The position numbers were made by a program, and so were the translations under genes. Positions 22,613 to 27,491 of a stretch of 27,491 nt of DNA are shown piece after piece. Within the stretch, counting starts at the first letter, position 1, and each line of letters starts with the position of its first letter. The notes below the pieces were generated by a model. That model was given only the letters and a program-made list of their open reading frames with translations. It did not search any database and was not told the DNA's origin. The stretch is taken from positions 1-27,491 of the forward strand of contig CAZXUI010000063.1 in NCBI GenBank assembly GCA_964643885.1. Direction: 5' to 3'. The DNA is from CAADGL01 sp964643885. GTDB taxonomy: Bacteria; Planctomycetota; Phycisphaerae; UBA1845; Fen-1342.

Positions 22613-24463
22613 ATGCCCGTCATCAACATGCCGGTCGAGCTGCTCCTGCGGCTCGTGAACGCCGAGCGGAAAGTGCTCGACGAGGCGGACGTGCCGCAGA
22701 CGCTGCACGACATGGGCGTCGAGGTCGATGAACTGACCACGACCCGCGTCTTCGCCTGCCGCGTCTGCGAGAACGTGATCGAGCGGACCGAGGCGCAGGG
22801 CGAGCCGCTGAGCTGTGGCAAGTGTGGGACCGATTTCCGCGAGCGGCCGGACGGCGTCCGCGAGACCGGTACGAGCAAGGTCGCCCGGCTGGATATGCTG
22901 GCTGTGCGGCCGGACATCTTCGACCCGGGCGGGATGGCCCGCTACATGCGCGGCTTTCTCGGCGTGCGGACGGGGCTGGTCGAGTACCCAGTCGAGCCGG
23001 CCAGGCTGCACGTCCAGGTCGATGGGCGGCTGGGGCGGGATCATTCGTACCGGCCGTACATCGCCTGTGCCGTTCTGCGCGACGTGCGCTTCGATAACGA
23101 GCGGATCAAGCTGCTGATGAACCTTCAGGAGGACCTGCACTGGGCCCTGGGGCGGGACCGCAAGCTGGCCTCGATCGGCGTGTATGACCTGGACAAGCTC
23201 CAGCTCGACCGGCCGGTGCAATATCGGGCGGTCGGCCTGGACGAACTGCGCTTCGTGCCGCTGGGGTTCGACGCGGGCCGGGCGGGGACGAATCTGACGC
23301 CGCGGGAGATTCTGGAGCAGCACAAGACGGGGCGGGCGTATGCCCATCTTCTGGCGGGGTTCGATGCGGTGCCGCTGCTTGCGGACGGGCACGGCAATGT
23401 GCTGTCGATGCCGCCGATCATCAACAGCGAGGCGACGCGGGTGACGCTTTCGACGAAGCAGTGCTTCGTGGATGTGACGGGTCTGGCGCAGCGGACGGTG
23501 GACCGGGCGCTGAACATCCTGCTGAGCGGGCTGAAGGAGGTGATGCCGGAGCTGCGGATCGAGGCGGTGCAGATCGAGTACGCCGGCGGCAAGATCGTAA
23601 CGCCGGATTTCTCGCCGAGCGAGATGGCGGTGGATGTGCGGTCGGCGGCGGAGACGATCGGCGTGGAGCTCGATGCGGCGGCGCTGGGCAAGCTGCTGGA
23701 GCGGATGGGGCACGGCGTGCAGGTGCGGGGCGGGTCGCTGGTGGTGCGCGTGCCGGCCTGGCGCAACGACATCATGCACCCGATCGATCTGATCGAGGAT
23801 GCGGCCGTCGCGTACGGCTACGACAAGCTGGTGCCGGAGCTGGTGCCGACGTTCACGGTGGGCTCTCCGCGGCAGATCGAGGAGCAGTCGGCGGTCGTGC
23901 GGCGGATCATGACCGGGCTGGGCTTTCACCAGGTGATGACGCTGACGCTCAGCAGCGAGGCGGCGGCGTTCGAGAGGTGGGGGCTGGCGAGCGATCCGCG
24001 GGCGGTGCTGATCGAGAACCCGATCAGCACGGAGCAGACTCTGGCGCGCGTGTCGCTGCTGCCGGGGCTGATGGAGACGCTGGCGATCAACAAGCGTTAC
24101 GACCTGCCGCAGCACCTGTTCGAGGTGGGGGACTGTTGCTTTGTGGACCAGGCGGCGGAGACGGGCGCCCGCGAGCGGCGCAGGCTCGGGGCGGTGATGA
24201 TCGGTACGCACGTGGGGTATGCGGATATCCGGGCTGTGTTCGACGCGCTGGTGCACGAGCTGGAGGCGGGGGCGACGGTGCGGGCGGCGACGCACGCGAG
24301 TTTCATCGCCGGCCGCGTGGCCGAGATCGTTGGGGCGGACGGGGCGGTGATCGGCGTGATGGGCGAGCTGCATCCGGGCGTGCTGGAGAATTACGGTCTG
24401 AGGCATGCGGTTGCGGCGCTGGAGGTGGATGTGGAGGGGATTGTGGGGAAGGGGAGGGATTGA
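22613..24463 (+). CDS. pheT: Phenylalanyl-tRNA synthetase beta subunit, archaeal/eukaryotic type, with four-Cys insert (616 aa)
   Basis: It is the partner of PheS. Archaeal/cytosolic-type features: no N-terminal tRNA-binding (EMAP-like) domain as in the roughly 800 aa bacterial subunit; instead 'MPVINMPVELLLRLV', then 'ARYMRGFLGVRTGL' near residue 108, 'IGVYDLDKLQLDRPVQYRAV', 'EILEQHKTGRAYAHLL', 'VLSMPPIINSEATRVTLSTK' and 'FVDVTGLAQRTVDRALNILL' (B3/B4 editing region), a B5 part 'VRVPAWRNDIMHPIDLIED' and 'VAYGYDKLVP', then the synthetase-like 'LGFHQVMTLTLSS' and 'ENPISTEQTLARVSLLPGL'. An insert at about 47-75 holds C49-x2-C52 and C68-x2-C71, a zinc-ribbon pattern I do not know from typical members. 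The ribosome site is weak. It ends 16 bases before the convergent dockerin gene. Confidence 0.96.
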   Translation: MPVINMPVELLLRLVNAERKVLDEADVPQTLHDMGVEVDELTTTRVFACRVCENVIERTEAQGEPLSCGKCGTDFRERPDGVRETGTSKVARLDMLAVRPDIFDPGGMARYMRGFLGVRTGLVEYPVEPARLHVQVDGRLGRDHSYRPYIACAVLRDVRFDNERIKLLMNLQEDLHWALGRDRKLASIGVYDLDKLQLDRPVQYRAVGLDELRFVPLGFDAGRAGTNLTPREILEQHKTGRAYAHLLAGFDAVPLLADGHGNVLSMPPIINSEATRVTLSTKQCFVDVTGLAQRTVDRALNILLSGLKEVMPELRIEAVQIEYAGGKIVTPDFSPSEMAVDVRSAAETIGVELDAAALGKLLERMGHGVQVRGGSLVVRVPAWRNDIMHPIDLIEDAAVAYGYDKLVPELVPTFTVGSPRQIEEQSAVVRRIMTGLGFHQVMTLTLSSEAAAFERWGLASDPRAVLIENPISTEQTLARVSLLPGLMETLAINKRYDLPQHLFEVGDCCFVDQAAETGARERRRLGAVMIGTHVGYADIRAVFDALVHELEAGATVRAATHASFIAGRVAEIVGADGAVIGVMGELHPGVLENYGLRHAVAALEVDVEGIVGKGRD

Positions 24464-24474
24464 GGGAGTCAGCC

Positions 24475-24506
24475 GCGGACTACGGCCGCGTGCAGCCGTA
24501 GTCCGC
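24475..24506. terminator. Convergent terminator hairpin between pheT and the dockerin gene
   Basis: GCGGACTACGGC (24475-24486) and GCCGTAGTCCGC (24495-24506) form a perfect 12-bp stem with an 8-base loop. It starts 11 bases after the pheT stop and covers the stop and last codons of the minus-strand gene. No T-tract is seen, but it can work on both strands. Confidence 0.55.
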
Positions 24507-25409
24507 AAGAAACGTCACCAGGTCGAGGAAATCGACCGTCCCGTCGCTGTTGAAGTCGGCCGAGCCGGACTGGTCGAATTGCGTCAGCAGCACGAGCAGG
24601 TCTTCGAAACCGGTGCGGCAGTCGCCGTCCAGATCGCCGATGCACGGGCAGGGGGTATAGCAGAAGTTGAGCGAGCCGGGGTCGAGCGTGCGCCCGGAGG
24701 GATCGTCCACCTCGACGCTCGACCAGCCGAACGTCGCGCCGCTCACCCAGGTAAACGGGCCGGGGGCCGTGCCCGCCACATCCCCGCCGGCCCAGCTCCA
24801 CGGCGTGCCGTCGTTGCAGTTGAGCACGCGGTAGAGGGCGTCGGGCGTGAAGGCGAACTGGCCGAGCGCCGTGCCGCCGAGCTGGTCGGCGAACTCGAAC
24901 TCCTGGCCGGCGCCGGCCTCGCGGAAGCTGACCGCATCGGCGATGGCGAGCTGCGAAAAAACGGCCAAGTCGTCGAGCCGGCCGTCGTTGTCGGCGTCGA
25001 GATCGTCGCCTACGCGGAAGGCGACGCTGCCTTCGCCGACGATGAAGGTCGACGAGCCGTTCTCCAGGTCGGGCGTGAGATCGATGATCACGACGCTCGT
25101 GGCGGGGTCCGGCGGCGGTTCAAGGACCGTGTCGGCGTCGCGGATCAGCAGCAGGCCGTTCGCGCCGGCCTGGAGAAGCGTAAGGTCGAGGATCTGATCG
25201 ACCTGGCCGGAGTTGCTGCCGTCGCCGTCAAGAATGATCAGCAGCCAGCCGTCGAACTTGAAATCGGCCTGGGGCGATTGCAGCTCGACCGACTCGAGCC
25301 CGTCGTCCCCGCCGGGCAGGTTGATAAGCAGCTCGCTGAACCAGACCTGCGCGGGCAGCGGCGCCGCGGCGCCCAGCGCGAGACAGAGGCACAGACCGAG
25401 GCGACTCAT
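24480..25409 (-). CDS. Secreted protein with lamin-tail-like domain and dockerin-type C-terminus (309 aa)
   Basis: A signal peptide is clear: MSRLGLCLCLALGAAAPLPA, with cleavage likely before QVWFSE. Residues about 21-180 resemble a lamin-tail domain: 'VWFSELLINLPGGDDGLESV' with 'GWLLIILDGDG' and 'GANGLLLIRDAD', and further on 'DALYRVLNCNDGTPWSWAGG'. The C-terminus carries two calcium-loop repeats, 'GDLDGDCRTGFEDLLVLL' and 'ADFNSDGTVDFLDLVTFL', ending ADYGCTRP, very like the gene at 3341. Start ATG 25409 overlaps the stop of the upstream transporter (ATGA), so the two are coupled. It is probably an exported, calcium-binding surface or matrix protein; the function is unknown. Confidence 0.85.
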   Translation of the reverse strand: MSRLGLCLCLALGAAAPLPAQVWFSELLINLPGGDDGLESVELQSPQADFKFDGWLLIILDGDGSNSGQVDQILDLTLLQAGANGLLLIRDADTVLEPPPDPATSVVIIDLTPDLENGSSTFIVGEGSVAFRVGDDLDADNDGRLDDLAVFSQLAIADAVSFREAGAGQEFEFADQLGGTALGQFAFTPDALYRVLNCNDGTPWSWAGGDVAGTAPGPFTWVSGATFGWSSVEVDDPSGRTLDPGSLNFCYTPCPCIGDLDGDCRTGFEDLLVLLTQFDQSGSADFNSDGTVDFLDLVTFLADYGCTRP

Positions 25410-26902
25410 TTGTGGACCGCTCCGTGGCCGGCCGGCCGCGGCGGTCGGGGCGGGTCGGCGTGGGGCGACATGCGCGACGCGTCGACGGCCGGATCGCCGA
25501 TGTCGGAATCTGCGTCCGGCACTGCGGCGGCTTCGCCCGGCTCCGCGACGGCGGCGGATGCGAGCGATTGTGCGCCGGCCAGGCGGCGGAAGAGCTCGAG
25601 TCCGGCGAGTGCCAGCGCGGTCGCGATGAGCAGCGAATACCAATCGAGCACTTCGTAAGTCCAGAGTCCGACGAAGGGCATGAGAATTCCGCGCAGTCCG
25701 GTCAGAGCGACGTGGATACCCATGTACAGGTCGGCATTGTAGCGGCCGGCGAAGTGGAGGTGGCCGAGGTTCCAGGCGATCGCGCCGCCGCTGCGGGCGG
25801 CGCCGTTGAGAAGCCGTGAGCCGGCCAGCAGGAGCATCGAGAGCCAGCCGGCGGCGTAGTGGTCGCGATGAAGGACGGCGAGCGCGGCCGTCGCGAGCCC
25901 GAGCGAGCCGAACCAGATGGCGCTGTTGATGACGCGAAAGCGGAGCACGCCGACGCGGTCGAAGTAGCGGGCCCAGAAGGGGATCGTCAGCAGCAGCACG
26001 GCGGCAGGGACGAGATCGAGCAGGATGCTGGCGTTGAGGTAGCTCAGCGGTGCGTGCTCGTCGGCGACCAGCGTATAGAGGCGGGTCGTCACGGCGATGG
26101 TGATGATCGCGTCGGTCATGAGCGCGGCCGAGCCGAGCAGATACTGGGCGGTGCAGTAGCGCGAGAACTCGCGATCGTTGCGGAGGATGCCCGCGGCCTC
26201 GGCCAGGCCGGTGTAGAAGCCGCGGCCCGGGCGGACGCCGGCCCGCACTTGAAGCTCGCGGAAGCGGCGCCGCTCCAGGCGTTCCTTGCGGACGCGAATT
26301 CGGCGGATCGGCAGGAGCGAAAGCGCGCCGACGGCGGCGATGGCCGGGTAGACGAGTCGGTACGTGTCGGGATCGCGCGTGAAGAGCGCAGCGATGGCGG
26401 CCGTGGCGACGAGGCCGACGAGGAAGCGCAGGCCCTGAAGCCGGCCGGTGATGCGTGCGCGGGCGGCGGTGGGATAGTTCGCGCCCCAGATGCTGGTCCG
26501 GACGGTGATCAACCCGGCCAGGAAGATTCGGGCGAGCGCGAGCTGGCCGGCAAAGAGCCAGCCGGCCCAGGGGCCGTCGCCCTGGGGCGTGAGGCCGACG
26601 GAGGCGATGCAGGCGATGGCCAGCCCGGCCGCGAGGAGGAAGACGCTGCGGCGGGACCGGCCGCGGACGAATACTCCCCAGAGCAGGCTGAGGAGATTGG
26701 CCAGCATGGGGGTGGCGACGACGAATGCGACCAGGAAGGGGGAGCCGTTGAAGGTCTTGGCGACGACGATGCTGGAGGTGTTTCCCTCGACGAGTCCGGC
26801 GAAGACGCCCCAGGCGGCCATGTGCAGGCGTTCGAGGCGGTAGTTGGTTCGTGCGAGGAGGGGGACGTCGTCGGATCGGATGAACTCGAGGGCTCGGTGC
26901 AT
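25406..26902 (-). CDS. Major facilitator superfamily-like transporter (498 aa)
   Basis: About twelve hydrophobic segments fall in two halves separated by a basic loop ('RRIRVRKERLERRRFRELQV', near residues 200-220). 'LLSLLWGVFVRGRSRRSVF' in the first half looks like the loop 2-3 motif of the superfamily (G-x3-D-R-x-G-R-R) in degenerate form. 'LLTIPFWARYFDRVGVLRFR' in the second half repeats it. The last 70 residues are polar, Ala/Pro/Asp-rich and cytoplasmic. Substrate unknown. The start at 26902 has only a weak ribosome site; M28 ('MAAWGVFAGLVEG') is an alternative. The gene is coupled to the downstream secreted dockerin protein by a 4-base overlap. Confidence 0.85.
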   Translation of the reverse strand: MHRALEFIRSDDVPLLARTNYRLERLHMAAWGVFAGLVEGNTSSIVVAKTFNGSPFLVAFVVATPMLANLLSLLWGVFVRGRSRRSVFLLAAGLAIACIASVGLTPQGDGPWAGWLFAGQLALARIFLAGLITVRTSIWGANYPTAARARITGRLQGLRFLVGLVATAAIAALFTRDPDTYRLVYPAIAAVGALSLLPIRRIRVRKERLERRRFRELQVRAGVRPGRGFYTGLAEAAGILRNDREFSRYCTAQYLLGSAALMTDAIITIAVTTRLYTLVADEHAPLSYLNASILLDLVPAAVLLLTIPFWARYFDRVGVLRFRVINSAIWFGSLGLATAALAVLHRDHYAAGWLSMLLLAGSRLLNGAARSGGAIAWNLGHLHFAGRYNADLYMGIHVALTGLRGILMPFVGLWTYEVLDWYSLLIATALALAGLELFRRLAGAQSLASAAVAEPGEAAAVPDADSDIGDPAVDASRMSPHADPPRPPRPAGHGAVHK

Positions 26903-26924
26903 TCAGTCGTCCCGGTAAGACAGG

Positions 26925-26953
26925 ATGATATGCGCGGGGCGGGGGTGAGGGAA
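26925..26953 (-). promoter_or_regulatory. Candidate promoter for the transporter gene
   Basis: On the minus strand TATCAT (26930-26925), a 5/6 match to a -10 box, with a weak TTCCCT 17 bases upstream (26953-26948). Confidence 0.3.
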
Positions 26954-27016
26954 CCGGCCGCGCGGGCGGTTGATCGGTGTGTCCGGGGCGGGGAAGCTAT
27001 GGGGCGCGTCTGTAGC

Positions 27017-27055
27017 GTGCCGCACTGCCGACGCGGACAGCCGTCGGCAGGGCAC
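27017..27055. repeat. Long imperfect hairpin near the right array
   Basis: GTGCC/GGCAC (27017-27021, 27051-27055) encloses CTGCCGAC/GTCGGCAG (27025-27032, 27043-27050) with a 10-base loop. No gene is seen between 26903 and 27061. Confidence 0.6.
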
Positions 27056-27061
27056 CCAAAT

Positions 27062-27460
27062 GGTGTGGTGAGAGATGGGAAACTCGCACCAGCGTTTCGT
27101 GGGCAGCAGGATCAGAACCTCGTGCGCCGAGCACGGGGTCTGCTGGTAGCCAGGAGGCCCGCCGCTTGGCGCGGCGGGTTCTGACGCGCACGGCGGTGGT
27201 GGGTGCGAGATGGGAATCTCGCACGAGCGTTTCGTGGGCAGCAGGATCAGAACCCCGTGCGCCGAGCACGGGGTCTGCTGGTAGCCAGGAGGCCCGCCGC
27301 TTGGCGCGGCNNNNNNNNNNNNNNNNNNNNNNNNNNNNNNNNNNNNNNNNNNNNNNNNNNNNNNNNNNNNNNNNNNNNNNNNNNNNNNNNNNNNNNNNNN
27401 NNNNNNNNNNGGGTTCTGACGCGCACGGCGGTGGTGGGTGCGAGATGGGAATCTCGCACG
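27062..27460. repeat. Tandem array of palindromic repeats (right array), 135-base unit
   Basis: Full units are 27091-27225 and 27226-27460 (without the N run exactly 135 bases), differing by one base by eye; a diverged partial unit precedes at 27062-27090. Each unit contains CCCCGTGC-GCCGA-GCACGGGG flanked by CAGCAG/CTGCTG, the same CCCGCCGC-TTGGC-GCGGCGGG hairpin as the left array followed by GTTCTGA, and GTGCGAGAT-GGGA-ATCTCGCAC. The array is related to 1-298 but has a longer unit. Confidence 0.9.
27311..27410. other. Assembly gap (100 N)
   Basis: This is exactly 100 N, a conventional placeholder. The flanks join in register with the previous repeat unit, so the true missing length is unknown and could be zero or any whole number of units. 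Confidence 0.98.
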
Positions 27461-27468
27461 AGCAGGTC

Positions 27469-27491
27469 GACCGGTCGGAGACCGGTCGTCC
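27469..27491. repeat. Dispersed GACCGGTC repeat, second copy
   Basis: GACCGGTC, GGA, GACCGGTC makes an 8-bp hairpin, followed by GTCC to the window end. One base differs from 19847-19869. Confidence 0.7.

Noticed and set aside
22295..24508. A 737-codon minus-strand ORF across pheT
   Set aside because: It is the antisense of pheT, extremely rich in Arg, His, Pro and Gln, with no recognisable domain.

Overview
The window looks like chromosomal DNA from a high-GC planctomycete-type bacterium, perhaps near the Phycisphaerae; this is inferred from gene content, not from a marker gene. The clues are three tandemly related prepilin-like proteins of the type that planctomycetes carry in large numbers, two secreted-type proteins ending in dockerin-like calcium-loop repeats, a partial division and cell wall cluster, and an archaeal/eukaryotic-type phenylalanyl-tRNA synthetase. 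A 100-base run of N (27311-27410) shows that this is a scaffold from a draft assembly.

Layout. 1-298 is a tandem array of palindromic repeats, followed by a good promoter and a small membrane protein (480-710). 924-6548 holds three paralogous prepilin-type proteins on the plus strand (924, 2145, 5472). Between the second and third lies a minus-strand dockerin-type gene interrupted by one in-frame TAG (3341-4990). 6618-10477 (minus) holds thrS, infC and a beta-hydroxyacid dehydrogenase; infC appears to start at CTG. 10871-12504 (minus) holds two polytopic membrane proteins. 12577-16748 (minus) is a compact murC-murB-ddl-ftsQ operon whose genes overlap or nearly touch. 16944-19829 (plus) is a large O-antigen-ligase-like membrane protein with a helical C-terminal half, divergent from murC. 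20001-20297 (minus) is a small coiled-coil protein. 20646-24463 (plus) is pheS, a small hypothetical gene, and pheT. 24480-26902 (minus) is a major facilitator transporter whose stop codon overlaps the start of a secreted lamin-tail/dockerin protein. The right end is a second repeat array related to the left one, with the assembly gap inside it.

How the parts work together. The mur/ddl/ftsQ operon makes and ligates peptidoglycan precursors and supplies a septal protein. The divergent ligase-like protein probably acts on a surface polymer. ThrS, InfC and PheST serve translation; the usual bacterial order thrS-infC-rpmI-rplT-pheS-pheT is broken up here, and pheST is of a non-bacterial type. The prepilin-like and dockerin-type proteins are probably exported or surface-associated.

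Most striking observations: the archaeal-type PheRS with a four-cysteine insert in PheT; the CTG start of infC; the amber-interrupted dockerin gene; and the repeat arrays, whose units contain two hairpins with complementary loops and show a compensatory stem change between the left and right arrays.
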